From positions 607,371 through 671,370 of the forward strand of contig NZ_KB894403.1 of assembly GCF_000374445.1 (NCBI RefSeq): 64,000 bases of DNA, written 5' to 3'. Below are positions 1-9,405 of the stretch, piece after piece. The notes beneath the pieces were generated by a model. That model saw only the letters and a list, made by a program, of their open reading frames with translations. It was not told where the DNA came from and did not search any database. Both the position numbers and the translations under genes were made by a program. Each line of letters starts with the position of its first letter. The first letter of the stretch is position 1. The stretch comes from Actinokineospora enzanensis DSM 44649. GTDB lineage: Bacteria > Actinomycetota > Actinomycetes > Mycobacteriales > Pseudonocardiaceae.

Positions 1-2134
1 CCCACTTCCCCGGGCCGCCGGTCTCCTGGTACTCGGCGGACCACAGGGTGACGCCGTCGCCGTGGGTGGTGCGCGGGAACGGGACCCGGGTGTCGCCGCG
101 GTGCACGGCGCGTCCGCCGGTGAACCGGCCGCCGTCCGGAAGCGGGATGGAGGCGGCGGCGGTGTCGGGCAGGACCCAGGCGTCGGTGCCGCCGGGGGCG
201 AAGGGGCGTTGGGCGTCGTCGCTCCAGTAGCCGAGCCTGCCCGAGGGGCCGGACCAGCACACCAGCAGGGCGCCGTCGAACCAGTGCGCGACGGTGTGGG
301 TGTTCCACTTGTGGCGTTGGTCGTCGGCGACGCGGGCGACGTGTTCGGCGAGCACGCCGTCCGGTCCGGCGACCACGAACGACTGGTCGACGCCCAGGAC
401 CAACGCGGGCCAGCCCTCGCCGCGGAGGCCGAACGACTGCGCGGCGGCCGCGGGGAACCGGCTCGCGGCCTCTTCGAGCGCGGGCCAGCCCAGTTCGTCC
501 ATCAGGCCCGCGCGCAGCGTCCGGCGCAGCGCGGCGGCGATGTCGACGCCCGCCACCGCGGCGGCGGCCTCGGGCGCGTCGGTGAACGCCTCGGCCACCC
601 GCAGGGTCGCCATCTCGCGCACCTTGTCGGCGACCTCGGCGATGGTCCGGCCGAACCCGGTGGCGTGTTCGGTGATCCAGTCGCGCAGGGCACTGCGCAG
701 GCCGGGCACCTCCAGTACCTCGCGCACCGACTCCACCCTGGCGATGTTGCTCCGCCCGGACCGGCTGTACAGGTAGCCGACGACGCCCTCGCCGAGCGGT
801 TCGCCGCGCTCGCTGGCGGCCAGCGCGACGAGGTCGCGGCGGCCGGGAGTGCTGTCGCCGAACCAGTCGTCGATGTCCACGTGCAGCGGCCAGGATTCCG
901 GTCGCGCCAGTGGCACACCGCCCGCGACCAGCAGGTCGGCGAGGTCCAGTTCGGACTCGCGCCAGCGGCCCGCGATGTCGACCGGCAGCCCGTCGGCGAC
1001 CAGCCTGTCGATCATCGACGCGGCCAGGGCGAGCAGCTCGGGCGACCGCGGCACGTCCCGCCAGCCCGCGGTGCGGGTGGCGACCACCGCGGACAGCCAG
1101 CCCGCCGGGGTCGTGCTCGCCCCGGGCCGCGCGGGCCCGGTGAGGTCGGCGGTGGCGCCGCAGGCGGCCAGGATCTCCAGCCAGGTGGGCAGGGCGGTGG
1201 TCTGCTGCGGCACGAACTCCAGCAGCCGCGCCCGGACCGCGTCGTCGCGGGTGGCCAGCCCGACCACCGCGTCCCGGTAGGACTTCCAGAACCCGGCGGC
1301 GGCCCGGCCGATGGGCGCGGCGTCGAGCACCGCGCGCAGCACCAGCTCGTCCTCGGCGGCCGCGTCGCGCTTGGCGGCCTTGGCCATCCGCCGCAGGTCC
1401 TCCGGCATGCCCGCGTGCGGCGGTAGGCCGCCCCGGACCCGTTCCACGCACAGCGTGCGGAACTGCTCGTAGGCCTGCTCCGCCGGGTAGCGGCGGGTGA
1501 GCTCCCTGGCGTGCGCGGACAGTGCCTTGGCCGAGAGGGCACCGGCGAACGCGAACTCCAGGAACACCGCGCGCACCCGCTCGGGGTCGACGGTCAGCCG
1601 GTGGGCGGCCTCGGCCTCGCGGGCCTTGCCGAACATGGTGGCCGCGTAGGCGGTGTTGCCGTGCCGGAGGAAGACGCGGCCCGCCTCCTCGTAGAAGGTG
1701 GGCAGGAAGTGCGGGGCGGCGCGGCCGAGCAGGGCGGCCAGTTCGGTGAAGCCGTCCTTGGCCGCGCCCGCCCGGGACTTGGCCACCCGGTCGAGCCGTT
1801 CGATCTCCTTGACCAGGGCGAGCGCGTGGTGGCCGTTGGCCGGGTCGTTGATCAGCGCCCAGGCCGGGAAGCCGAGCGCCTCGCGCCGGGCGGTGCCGAC
1901 CGGCTCGACCCGCGCGGGCGCGGCGAAGCCCAGGTACTCGCAGCTGAGGTCCTCGGCCTCGCCGAGCACCGCGGGCACCAGCCGCACCACGACGCGGTCA
2001 TCCAGCGCCGGGTGTGTGTAGTGCCGGGCGACCAGGGTGTCGCGGTCGTCGCCCGGGGCTTGGGCGCCGGGGAGCACCGCGCCCGCGGCCAGCAGGGCGG
2101 AGTCGGTGGTGGCGGTGTTGGCGGTGTTGACCAT
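1..2134 (-). CDS. Large hypothetical protein (N-terminal 711 residues; C-terminus outside window)
   Basis: The reading frame is open from an ATG at 2134 to the window edge, so the protein is cut at its C-terminal side. The start follows an AGGAGG-type ribosome site about 12 bases upstream and lies 2 bases beyond the stop of the DUF4132-type gene, so the two are co-transcribed and probably co-translated. The visible part has no signal peptide, no membrane segment and no nucleotide-binding motif. It is Ala/Arg-rich and mostly helical up to about residue 520, then becomes rich in Trp, Gly and aromatic residues like a beta-structured domain. I do not recognise the family. The pairing with a DUF4132-type protein suggests a shared cytoplasmic role. 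Confidence 0.75.
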   Translation of the reverse strand, partial: MVNTANTATTDSALLAAGAVLPGAQAPGDDRDTLVARHYTHPALDDRVVVRLVPAVLGEAEDLSCEYLGFAAPARVEPVGTARREALGFPAWALINDPANGHHALALVKEIERLDRVAKSRAGAAKDGFTELAALLGRAAPHFLPTFYEEAGRVFLRHGNTAYAATMFGKAREAEAAHRLTVDPERVRAVFLEFAFAGALSAKALSAHARELTRRYPAEQAYEQFRTLCVERVRGGLPPHAGMPEDLRRMAKAAKRDAAAEDELVLRAVLDAAPIGRAAAGFWKSYRDAVVGLATRDDAVRARLLEFVPQQTTALPTWLEILAACGATADLTGPARPGASTTPAGWLSAVVATRTAGWRDVPRSPELLALAASMIDRLVADGLPVDIAGRWRESELDLADLLVAGGVPLARPESWPLHVDIDDWFGDSTPGRRDLVALAASERGEPLGEGVVGYLYSRSGRSNIARVESVREVLEVPGLRSALRDWITEHATGFGRTIAEVADKVREMATLRVAEAFTDAPEAAAAVAGVDIAAALRRTLRAGLMDELGWPALEEAASRFPAAAAQSFGLRGEGWPALVLGVDQSFVVAGPDGVLAEHVARVADDQRHKWNTHTVAHWFDGALLVCWSGPSGRLGYWSDDAQRPFAPGGTDAWVLPDTAAASIPLPDGGRFTGGRAVHRGDTRVPFPRTTHGDGVTLWSAEYQETGGPGKW

Positions 2135-2136
2135 GC

Positions 2137-2985
2137 TCACTGGGAGACCTCCTCGACGACACGGCCCGCGTGGATGGCGGCGGCCATGCGCATGCCCTCG
2201 GACCAGGCGACCGGGCCGACCGCGGCGAGCGGGACGCCGGTGCCGTCGGGCCGGGCCCAGCGCAGGTCGCCGGTCCACGCCTCGTACTCGGGGTAGTCGA
2301 CGCCGAGCCAGAACCGGGCCTGCACGACCTGGCCGTCCTCGAACGCCGAGTAGACGGCGTCGCCGCCGCCGACCCGGTAACCGAGGGTGCGGCAGCGGGC
2401 GAGGGCGTGGTTGCCCTCCTCGAACCGGCCGCCCGAGTAGTCGCTCACGTGGTCGCGGTCGGCGGGCAGGTCGGCGGGTTTGCCGAAGGTCTGCCGGAAG
2501 AGCTGTTGGGCCTGCTGGTCGACGCCCAGCTCGGCGGCGAACTCGCGCAGGTCGTCGAGGTCGTCGAGCAGGACCGGGTGCGGGACCGTGATCACCTCGG
2601 GGTGCCGCCGGACGGTCTCACCGTCCAGGTCGACCAGGCCGACGCCGCGGTCGGCGTCGGCCTCGCGCAGGAAGCCGGTGACGCCGTCGGCGACCACCAC
2701 CAGGTCGCGCAGCACCTCGGCCCAGTCCGGGTCCCGCCACACCTCGGCGACCAGCGCGACCGGCACCGGCAGCGACCGGACCAGCCAGGTGTCCACTGTG
2801 GACGTGCAGTCCGCGCGGTGCCTGCCGAGCCACTCGACCAGCTGACGCAGCCGCACGACCTCCGGGTCCTCCTTCAGCGCGGCGGGGACGGCGGCGAGCA
2901 CCTTCCCCTTGGCGTTGCGGCACTGGACCCGCCCGTTCTCCCCCACGCGCACCTGATACCCGGCCGCGGCATCGAGCCAGCCCAC
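2137..2985 (-). CDS. DUF4132-like protein
   Basis: A 282-residue soluble protein. The GTG start at 2985 is preferred because a GGGGGAGG ribosome site ends 5 bases before it; an in-frame ATG exists 93 bases upstream with no such site. The middle holds a segment (HPVLL, then LDDLREFAAELG, then QQLFRQTFGKP) that resembles the hallmark of DUF4132 proteins (MolR/YehI relatives), whose conserved part reads roughly HP-x-L ... aW...l ... QPF-QLfR. The function of DUF4132 is not established. It is first of a two-gene unit with the large protein downstream. The family call rests on motif resemblance only. Confidence 0.65.
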   Translation of the reverse strand: MGWLDAAAGYQVRVGENGRVQCRNAKGKVLAAVPAALKEDPEVVRLRQLVEWLGRHRADCTSTVDTWLVRSLPVPVALVAEVWRDPDWAEVLRDLVVVADGVTGFLREADADRGVGLVDLDGETVRRHPEVITVPHPVLLDDLDDLREFAAELGVDQQAQQLFRQTFGKPADLPADRDHVSDYSGGRFEEGNHALARCRTLGYRVGGGDAVYSAFEDGQVVQARFWLGVDYPEYEAWTGDLRWARPDGTGVPLAAVGPVAWSEGMRMAAAIHAGRVVEEVSQ

Positions 2986-3431
2986 GGTGACCTCCCCCTG
3001 CCTTTCCGATACAGCGAGCCGACCAGAACCGGTCGGCGGAACCCGAAATCCAACGGCCGCAACGCTAGCGGCACCCACCGACAGTCCGCACCGAGTTGTC
3101 CACAGGCGGTCGCGACCTCGGCCTACCCGACCGATCGGTCCACTGTGGAGTTCTCATCGGGCGCGCCGGGCCACCGCCCCGCCCGAGACCGGCCGACACC
3201 GGGCCGGTGCGCGGACACCCCGTTCGCCGGGTCGGCCGCGGCCGACCGGTGCCATCCGGGGGCGGCTCCCGCCCACCTCTCGGTAACGAACACACGGCGC
3301 CGATCGTAGGGCCCGGCGCGCGCGGCCCGACCGAGACCGTCCACTACGGAGGTAGTGCCGTGAACGCCGCCGCGCCCGGCCCCCGATCCATCCGGGTGCC
3401 GGGCGCGGCGAGGTTGTCTATCGAGTGGGGA
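2986..3431. other. Intergenic region of 446 bp
   Basis: It lies upstream of the DUF4132-type gene and downstream of the serine hydrolase, both on the minus strand. It contains a terminator hairpin at 3369-3409 and two copies of the recurring CCACTGTGG-type palindrome nearby (2792-2802, inside the upstream gene, and 3139-3149). A ribosome-site-like GGAGG in front of a GTG at 3360 on the plus strand leads only into sequence antisense to the hydrolase. No gene is supported here. Confidence 0.6.
3369..3409 (-). terminator. Hairpin terminator after serine hydrolase gene
   Basis: A perfect 12-bp stem (arms 3369-3380 and 3398-3409, core CCGCGCCCGGC) with a 17-base loop lies 23 bases beyond the stop of the minus-strand hydrolase gene. 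There is no clear T-run, as is common in high-GC actinobacteria. Confidence 0.7.
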
Positions 3432-4625
3432 TCACGCGCTGTCGCCGCACAGGCCCGCCACGATGAGGTCGCGCGCCGCAGCCGAGGCCTTGGGCAGGGA
3501 CTGCGTGTCGCGCGGGTCGAGCGCGCCCACGGTCACCGACAGCTCCACCTGCCTGCGGCCGTCGGCGGTGGCGAACATGACCGAGGTGTAGCCCTGGATG
3601 CTGCCGGTGTGCCCGACGACGTCGCAGCCCGGGGCGAGCCGGTCGGCCTCCAGCCCGAGTCCGTACGCGGACACCGGGCCGGTCGGCAGTGCGGTGCGCA
3701 TCTCGGCCACCAGCGCGGGCGGCAGGATTTTGCCGCCCAGCAGCGCGGACAGGAACGTGTCCAGGTCGCGGGTGGTCGTGACCAGCTCCCCGGCGGAACC
3801 GGCGGCGGACGGGTTGAGCCGGGTCACGTCCACGGTCACCGGCTTGTCGTCGCGCAGGTAGTTGTAGTAGCCGTGCGCGTGCGGGCCGCGGATGTCCGGG
3901 TCGGTGCCGGGCAGCGTGGTGTCGCGCAGGCCGAGCGGCCGCAGCACGCGCCGCTCGACCTGGGTGGCGTACGAGGTCCCGGTGACCCGCTCGATCAGCT
4001 GACCGGCCAGGATGTAGTTGGTGTTGGAGTAGGACCAGCGCGTGCCCGGCTCGAAGTTGGCGGGCTTGGACAGCGCGAGCCGGATCAGGTCCGCGGGTCG
4101 GTAGGTGTGGAAGCGGGTGTCGACCCAGGTCTGGCCCTCCATCGGGATGCCGGGGTCGAGGGTGCCGTCCGGCCGGTTCTCGCCGGTGTAGTTGAAGATG
4201 CCGCTGGTGTGCTGCAGCATCATCCGGACCGTGATCCGGCCGTCCAGGCCGTAGTCCGGCAGGTAGTCGCGCAGCGGGTCGTCCAGCTTGACCCGCCCCT
4301 CGGCCACCAGCTGCAGGACCACGGTCGAGATGAACGTCTTGGTTATGCTCCCGGCCCGGAACCTGCCGTCGGTGGCAGGCTTGCCCGGCCTGCCCAGCTC
4401 GCGCACGCCCGCGCTGTCGGCCCAGACCCCCCGCTCGTCGTGGAACCGCACCTGGATGCCCGCGATGCCGATCATGCCACCGATGTCCACCACCGCCTTG
4501 TGCAGGGCTTCCCGATCGTGGCCGCCCCCGCCGGTGGTCTCGGCCCCCGCAGGCGCCCCGATCAGGCCGGTGCCCAGCACGGCGGCCATCCCCACGGCAC
4601 AACAGCGCCGCATCCTCGTATTCAT
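3432..4625 (-). CDS. Secreted serine hydrolase (class C beta-lactamase / D-Ala-D-Ala carboxypeptidase family)
   Basis: A 397-residue exported protein. The ATG at 4625 follows GGAGGGGG by 5 bases and begins a classical signal peptide (MNTRMRRCC, hydrophobic AVGMAAVLGTGLIG, cleavage near APAGA-E). The three active-site motifs of the family are visible: SITK (Ser-x-x-Lys) about 95 residues in, YSNTN (Tyr-x-Asn) near residue 210, and HTG in the C-terminal third. These enzymes are acyl-enzyme hydrolases acting on peptidoglycan D-Ala-D-Ala, beta-lactams or esters outside the membrane. Which substrate applies cannot be told from sequence. It is a single-gene unit closed by its own terminator. Confidence 0.9.
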   Translation of the reverse strand: MNTRMRRCCAVGMAAVLGTGLIGAPAGAETTGGGGHDREALHKAVVDIGGMIGIAGIQVRFHDERGVWADSAGVRELGRPGKPATDGRFRAGSITKTFISTVVLQLVAEGRVKLDDPLRDYLPDYGLDGRITVRMMLQHTSGIFNYTGENRPDGTLDPGIPMEGQTWVDTRFHTYRPADLIRLALSKPANFEPGTRWSYSNTNYILAGQLIERVTGTSYATQVERRVLRPLGLRDTTLPGTDPDIRGPHAHGYYNYLRDDKPVTVDVTRLNPSAAGSAGELVTTTRDLDTFLSALLGGKILPPALVAEMRTALPTGPVSAYGLGLEADRLAPGCDVVGHTGSIQGYTSVMFATADGRRQVELSVTVGALDPRDTQSLPKASAAARDLIVAGLCGDSA

Positions 4626-4719
4626 CGCTACCCCCTCCGATAGTGGCTTCCCACGCCCCCTGTGGACAACTTCGGGAAGCCGTACATCGTGCGGCCTTAC
4701 CGTGCCGCACATGGAAACC

Positions 4720-7278
4720 TCAATCACGGACCCCGATCGCCTCGATGGGGCGCGCCCGCAGGCTCAGCCGGGTGGGCACGGCCACCGCGAGCAGGCCGAG
4801 CGCCGCCGCGCCCGCGACGATGCCCAGGTAGACCGCGATCGGTCCGCTGGGCACCGGGTCGCCCGCGAGGCCGATGCCCAGCATGACCAATGGGGGCACC
4901 GGGATCAGCGAGCCGACGACGACCGCGATGCCGGACAGCACCATGGCCTCCACCCGGGTCATCCGCCGGACCTGGCGCCGGGTCGCGCCCACCAGGCGCA
5001 GCAGGGCGAACTCGCGGGCCCGCTGCGCGGTGGTCATCGCCAGCGTGTTGGCCACGGCGATCACGACGTAGCCGAGGATCACCCCGATCGCCACCAGGTT
5101 CACCCAGAACTGCTGGCGCTGCACCGTGTTGTCCGCGGCGGCCATGGCCGAGCGGTCGCCGACGACCACGCCGGGGAACCTGTCCGCCAGCTCGCGCAGC
5201 GCGGGTCCGGCCGTGCCGTCCATGCCGGGGGCGAGCCGCACCAGGACCGAGCTGTCGACCTGGTCGGTGGCGTGCGCGCGGGCCAGGTCCGCGGGCAGCA
5301 GGAAGTCGCCGAACGCCAGGTCGTGGGTGAAGGTGGCGGCCACCCGCAGCCGCGCGGTGCTGCCGTCGCCGAGGTGCAGGTCGACCTCGTCGCCGATGCC
5401 CTTGCCCAGCCAGCTCGACTCGCCCTCGCTGAGCGCGACCGTGTTCCCGGTCAGGCCGGACAGGTCGCCGGTGACCTCGCCGAGGTCGAGGGTGTCGCGC
5501 ACCCGGGCGCCGTCCACGCCGAGCGCGGACTCCGTCCGTACCTCGACCGTCTCCCCCGTGCTTGTCGCCGTCACGACGTGGGTGCGCACCAGCGGGACCG
5601 CCGCGGCGACCCCGGGGACCCGGCGGATCTCGTCGGCCACCTGGGGAGAGAGCCCGCCCGCGGTACTGGTGACGACATAGTCGGCGGTGGTCGACGTCCG
5701 GGTCTGGTCCTGGACGGCCGCCGACATGATCGACTGGCTGAAGAAGTTGGTGATGGCGAAGCCGACCGCCAGCATCAGCGGGGTCACCGCGGCGGCCAGC
5801 CGCCGGGTGTTCGCCACGCCGTTGGCGGCGGCCAGGTAGCCGCCGACGCGGGAGATCCGGCCGAGCGGACCGGCGATCCGGCGCAGGATCACGCCGACCA
5901 CCAGCGGGCCGAGCAGCCCCAGCCCGATCACGATCAGCAGCGCCGACACCCCGGACAGGCCCGCGGCGAGCGCTCCCGACAGGAACAGCGGCAGCGTCGA
6001 CGAGCCGACGCCGAGCCCGAGGAACAGGACGCCCAGGGCGGTCCGCGTCCGGCCGAGGCCGGGCTTCTCCACGGCGGCCTCGCCCAGGGCCTCGACCGGC
6101 GAGATCCGGGCCGGGCCGCGGGCGGCCGCCCAGGCGGCCAGCCGGGCCGCGCCGACGCCGAGCAGCAGTGCGCCCACGACCGGCAGCGGGCTCATGGCCA
6201 GCTGGAAGTCCTGGGGGATCACGCCGATCGTGGCGAAGGCGTCGCGCAGCCCGCCCGCCACGGCCAGGCCCGCGACGCCGCCGAGCACCGCCGCGACCGA
6301 GGCCACCAGCATGGTCTCGCCGCCGACGAGGGCGCGGATCTGGCGCGGGGTGGCCGCGATGGCGCGCAGCAGCGCGAACTCGCGGCGCCGCTGGGCGACC
6401 GAGAGCGACAGCGTGCCGCTCACCACGAAGATCATCACCAGCAGGGCCACGCCGCTGAACGAACCCGCGATCGCCATCAGGATCGCGCGGGACTGTCCGA
6501 CATCCACGAACTCGATCATGCCCCGATCCGGGCCCGTCGTCACGGAAAGACCCTGGTCCGCTACGGCGTGCTCGATCCGCTCGGCCAATACGGCCTCGTC
6601 GACGCCCGGGTCGGCGAGCACACCGACGGCGTGCACGCGGCCGGGACGGGCGAACAACGCGTCCGCTCGCGCGGGCGAGAAGTAGAGCGCCGACTGGCGC
6701 GAGAGGTCCGGTGCCGACGCGAGGCCGATCACCAGGTAGTCGCCCGCGCCGGTCGGGGTGTCGACGCGCACCTTGTCGCCGATGGACACGCCTGCCCGCC
6801 GCGCCAGCTCGCCGTCCAGCACCACCTGGTCGGCCCCGGTGGGCCGGGCGCCCTCGGTGAGGGTGAACGGCGCCAACGCCGAGGCGTCCCAGTTGTGGCC
6901 GCGCGAGGGCGCGCCGCCGGGGCCGGTGAGCAGCAGGCCGTCGGGGGTCACCACGTTGGCGGGAAAGTCCACTTCGGCCACCGCGGACCGCACGCCCGGC
7001 ACGGCGGCGACGCGGCCGACCAGGTCGGCCGGGACGGTCGGCTGTTCGGCGACGTGCTGCCCGGACAATGCGTCCGCGCCCTCCGGCCGCACGGTCTGCT
7101 TGCCCGCGACCACGACGGCCGCGGCGGCGTAACGCTGGGTGGGCACGCCAGAGCGGATACCCGACTCGATCAGCACCCCGCAGGCGGCGACCAGCGCCGT
7201 CCCGCAGAGCACCGCGAGGAACGCGCCCACGAACCCGCTCTTGCGGGCCTTGAGCGTCTGCCAGGCCAGTCCGAGCAC
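4720..7278 (-). CDS. ABC transporter permease, FtsX/MacB type
   Basis: An 852-residue membrane protein with the usual duplicated FtsX layout. There is one N-terminal helix (after MLGLAWQTLKARKSGF), a large extracytoplasmic MacB-like domain, a first bundle of about three helices near residues 260-400, further helices around 420-490, a second periplasmic-type domain and three C-terminal helices. Such proteins do not import solutes; they export or extract peptides, lipids or antibiotics, or transmit mechanical force. It starts with GTG 3 bases after the stop of the ATPase gene, so the two are translated together. The adjacent, divergent kinase/regulator pair probably controls it. Confidence 0.9.
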   Translation of the reverse strand: MLGLAWQTLKARKSGFVGAFLAVLCGTALVAACGVLIESGIRSGVPTQRYAAAAVVVAGKQTVRPEGADALSGQHVAEQPTVPADLVGRVAAVPGVRSAVAEVDFPANVVTPDGLLLTGPGGAPSRGHNWDASALAPFTLTEGARPTGADQVVLDGELARRAGVSIGDKVRVDTPTGAGDYLVIGLASAPDLSRQSALYFSPARADALFARPGRVHAVGVLADPGVDEAVLAERIEHAVADQGLSVTTGPDRGMIEFVDVGQSRAILMAIAGSFSGVALLVMIFVVSGTLSLSVAQRRREFALLRAIAATPRQIRALVGGETMLVASVAAVLGGVAGLAVAGGLRDAFATIGVIPQDFQLAMSPLPVVGALLLGVGAARLAAWAAARGPARISPVEALGEAAVEKPGLGRTRTALGVLFLGLGVGSSTLPLFLSGALAAGLSGVSALLIVIGLGLLGPLVVGVILRRIAGPLGRISRVGGYLAAANGVANTRRLAAAVTPLMLAVGFAITNFFSQSIMSAAVQDQTRTSTTADYVVTSTAGGLSPQVADEIRRVPGVAAAVPLVRTHVVTATSTGETVEVRTESALGVDGARVRDTLDLGEVTGDLSGLTGNTVALSEGESSWLGKGIGDEVDLHLGDGSTARLRVAATFTHDLAFGDFLLPADLARAHATDQVDSSVLVRLAPGMDGTAGPALRELADRFPGVVVGDRSAMAAADNTVQRQQFWVNLVAIGVILGYVVIAVANTLAMTTAQRAREFALLRLVGATRRQVRRMTRVEAMVLSGIAVVVGSLIPVPPLVMLGIGLAGDPVPSGPIAVYLGIVAGAAALGLLAVAVPTRLSLRARPIEAIGVRD

Positions 7279-7281
7279 GGC

Positions 7282-8007
7282 TCACCACTCCCCGAGGTGC
7301 GTCATGCGCTCGGCCACCGCGTCCGGCGTCGGCTGTTCCAGCGCGCCCGCCAGGCGACCGTCCGCGAGGAACAGGACGCGGTGCGCGTAGGAGGCGGCGA
7401 CCGGGTCGTGGGTGACCATCAGCACGGTCTGGCCCAGCGTGTCGACCAGCTCGCGCAGCAGCTCCAGCACCTGCCTGCCGGTGCGCGAGTCCAGCGCGCC
7501 GGTCGGCTCGTCGGCCAGCACGACCTCCGGCCGGGTGACCAGCGCGCGGGCGATGGCCACCCGCTGCTGCTGGCCGCCGGACAGCTCGGCGGGGCGGTGG
7601 TGCAGCCGGTCGGCGATGCCCACCCGCTGGGCCACCTCGCGCAGCCACGTGTGGTCGACCCGGCTGCCCGCGAGCCGCAACGGCAACGTGATGTTCTGCG
7701 CCACGTCGAGTGCAGGCAGCAGATTGTATGCCTGGAAGATGAACCCGATCCGGCCGCGCCGCAGCTGGGTGAGGGCGGTCTCACCCAGACCGGCCAGGTC
7801 GGTGTCGCCGAGCAGCACGCGCCCGTCGGTCGGTCGGTCCAGCCCGGCGGCACAATGCAGGAAGGTGCTCTTGCCCGAACCGGACGGGCCCATCACCGCG
7901 GTGAAGCTGCCTTTCGCCAGGGCCACGCTCACCCCGTCGAGCGCGGTCACCGCTCCCCCGCCCCTGCCGTACACCTTCCGCACCGCTTCCAATGTCAATG
8001 CCCGCAT
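7282..8007 (-). CDS. ABC transporter ATP-binding protein (MacB/LolD-like)
   Basis: A 241-residue ATPase partner of the FtsX-type permease. All ABC motifs are visible in order: Walker A GPSGSGKS, Q-loop in IFQAYN, signature LSGGQQQR, Walker B VVLADEPTGALD and switch histidine in MVTHD. The ATG at 8007 is chosen over a longer frame because GAGGGA sits 7 bases ahead and the family normally begins MxxLxLxxVxKxYG. The intergenic space to the divergent kinase (8008-8148) has an inverted repeat GGTAG/CTACC at 8094-8111 that could bind the response regulator. Confidence 0.93.
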   Translation of the reverse strand: MRALTLEAVRKVYGRGGGAVTALDGVSVALAKGSFTAVMGPSGSGKSTFLHCAAGLDRPTDGRVLLGDTDLAGLGETALTQLRRGRIGFIFQAYNLLPALDVAQNITLPLRLAGSRVDHTWLREVAQRVGIADRLHHRPAELSGGQQQRVAIARALVTRPEVVLADEPTGALDSRTGRQVLELLRELVDTLGQTVLMVTHDPVAASYAHRVLFLADGRLAGALEQPTPDAVAERMTHLGEW

Positions 8008-8148
8008 CGCGATTCCCTCTGCCGCTCGTCCGTCGGAGACCACGGTAGGTCCCGGGGCGGGGTCGGCTCGATCCCACCGACGGGCGGAACCGGGGTAGCG
8101 CCAGCACTACCACCGACACCCCGGCGGGCCATGCCGCACAATCGCGGC

Positions 8149-9405
8149 ATGAGCAGCACCAGCCGCGCGCCGAACGCGGTCGTCCGGGCCTTCGCCGAGT
8201 GTTGGCGGGCCATCCGCTACCTGGTCATCGGGGGCGGTACTGCTTTGTTGGCCATGATCGGGATCATCGGTGTCGTGTCCATGGTGGCGTTCTCGGCGAT
8301 CGGGGTCGGCCTGCCCGCCGTGCCCGAGGCGGCCCGCCTGCTGCACCGGCTGACCAACCTCGACCGCCGCCGCGCGGCCGAGCTCACCGGCACGCCGATC
8401 CCCGAGCCGCACCACCCGCTGACCGGCTCCCTGGGCGAGCGGATACGCACGGTGGTCACGGACCCGGCCACCCGCCGCGACGTGGTCTGGCTGCTGCTGC
8501 ACGGACCGCTGGGCCTGATCCTGCTCGCGCTGGCGATCGGCCTGCCGCTGGGCGGGCTCAACCAGCTGGCGATCCCGGCCTACTGGCGGCTGGTGCCCGG
8601 CGGCGTGCCGGGGGCGCTCGACTTCCAGGTGGACTCGTGGGCGAAGGCGTGGGCCAGCGTCCTGATCGGACTGACCTACCTCGGCATGACCCTGCTGCTG
8701 CCCGCCGCCGCCCGCGGCCACGCCCGGCTGGCGCGGAAACTGCTGCGCCCGGCGACCGGCGTGCGGCTGTCCGACCGGGTCGCCGAGCTGACCGCGTCCC
8801 GGGCCGCCGCACTCGACGCGCACGGCGCCGAGCTGCGCCGGATCGAGCGCGACCTGCACGACGGCACCCAGGCCAGGATCGCCGCGGTGATCATGCAGCT
8901 GGGCATCGCCGAACAGCTGCGCGGGCGCGACCCGGACGCGGCCTTCGGGCTCGTGCGCAAGGCCCAGGACACCGCGATGGACGCGCTGGCGGAGCTGCGC
9001 GACGTGGTGCGCGGCATCTACCCGCCGATCCTGTCCGACCGCGGGCTGGACGGGGCGGTGACCGCGCTGGCCGCCCGGTCCCCGATCCCGTGCCTGCTGG
9101 CGCTGGGTAAGGTCGGCCGCAGACCGGCGGCGGTCGAGGCGGCGGCGTACTTCATCATCGCCGAGGCCCTGGCCAACGCCACCAAGCACTCCGGCGCCGA
9201 GCAGGTCACGGTGGGCCTGGACGCGACGGGAGACACGCTGGTGATCACGGTGGGCGACGACGGTCGTGGCGGCGCCGACGAGGCGCTGGGCAGCGGGTTG
9301 GCGGGCATCCGCCGCCGGGTCGACGCCTTCGACGGCCGCACCGAGCTGACCAGCCCGGTGGGCGGGCCGACCCGACTGCGGGTGGAGCTGCCATGCGGGT
9401 CGTGA
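8149..9405 (+). CDS. Sensor histidine kinase, NarL/DesK class, with integral-membrane sensor
   Basis: About 418 residues. The N-terminal 190 residues hold four hydrophobic segments in pairs (around 22-50 and 125-185), matching the membrane sensor found ahead of many actinobacterial HisKA_3 kinases. The phosphorylation helix reads RIERDLHDGTQARI, the ATP domain carries EALANATKHS (N box) and DDGRGG (G box). The start is uncertain: ATG 8149 is preceded 6 bases upstream by CACAAT, a possible -10 element for a leaderless mRNA, while ATG 8131 is in frame too. The response-regulator gene overlaps its 3' end, and the divergent ABC exporter is the likely output. Confidence 0.9.
   Translation: MSSTSRAPNAVVRAFAECWRAIRYLVIGGGTALLAMIGIIGVVSMVAFSAIGVGLPAVPEAARLLHRLTNLDRRRAAELTGTPIPEPHHPLTGSLGERIRTVVTDPATRRDVVWLLLHGPLGLILLALAIGLPLGGLNQLAIPAYWRLVPGGVPGALDFQVDSWAKAWASVLIGLTYLGMTLLLPAAARGHARLARKLLRPATGVRLSDRVAELTASRAAALDAHGAELRRIERDLHDGTQARIAAVIMQLGIAEQLRGRDPDAAFGLVRKAQDTAMDALAELRDVVRGIYPPILSDRGLDGAVTALAARSPIPCLLALGKVGRRPAAVEAAAYFIIAEALANATKHSGAEQVTVGLDATGDTLVITVGDDGRGGADEALGSGLAGIRRRVDAFDGRTELTSPVGGPTRLRVELPCGS

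Noticed and set aside
3360..3431. GTG with GGAGG upstream on the plus strand
   Set aside because: The frame consists of the terminator hairpin and then sequence antisense to the hydrolase; no protein-like composition.
4288..8148. Long plus-strand frame running into the first histidine kinase
   Set aside because: Its first 1280 codons are antisense to the serine hydrolase and ABC genes and have low-complexity composition; the kinase begins at 8149 (or 8131).
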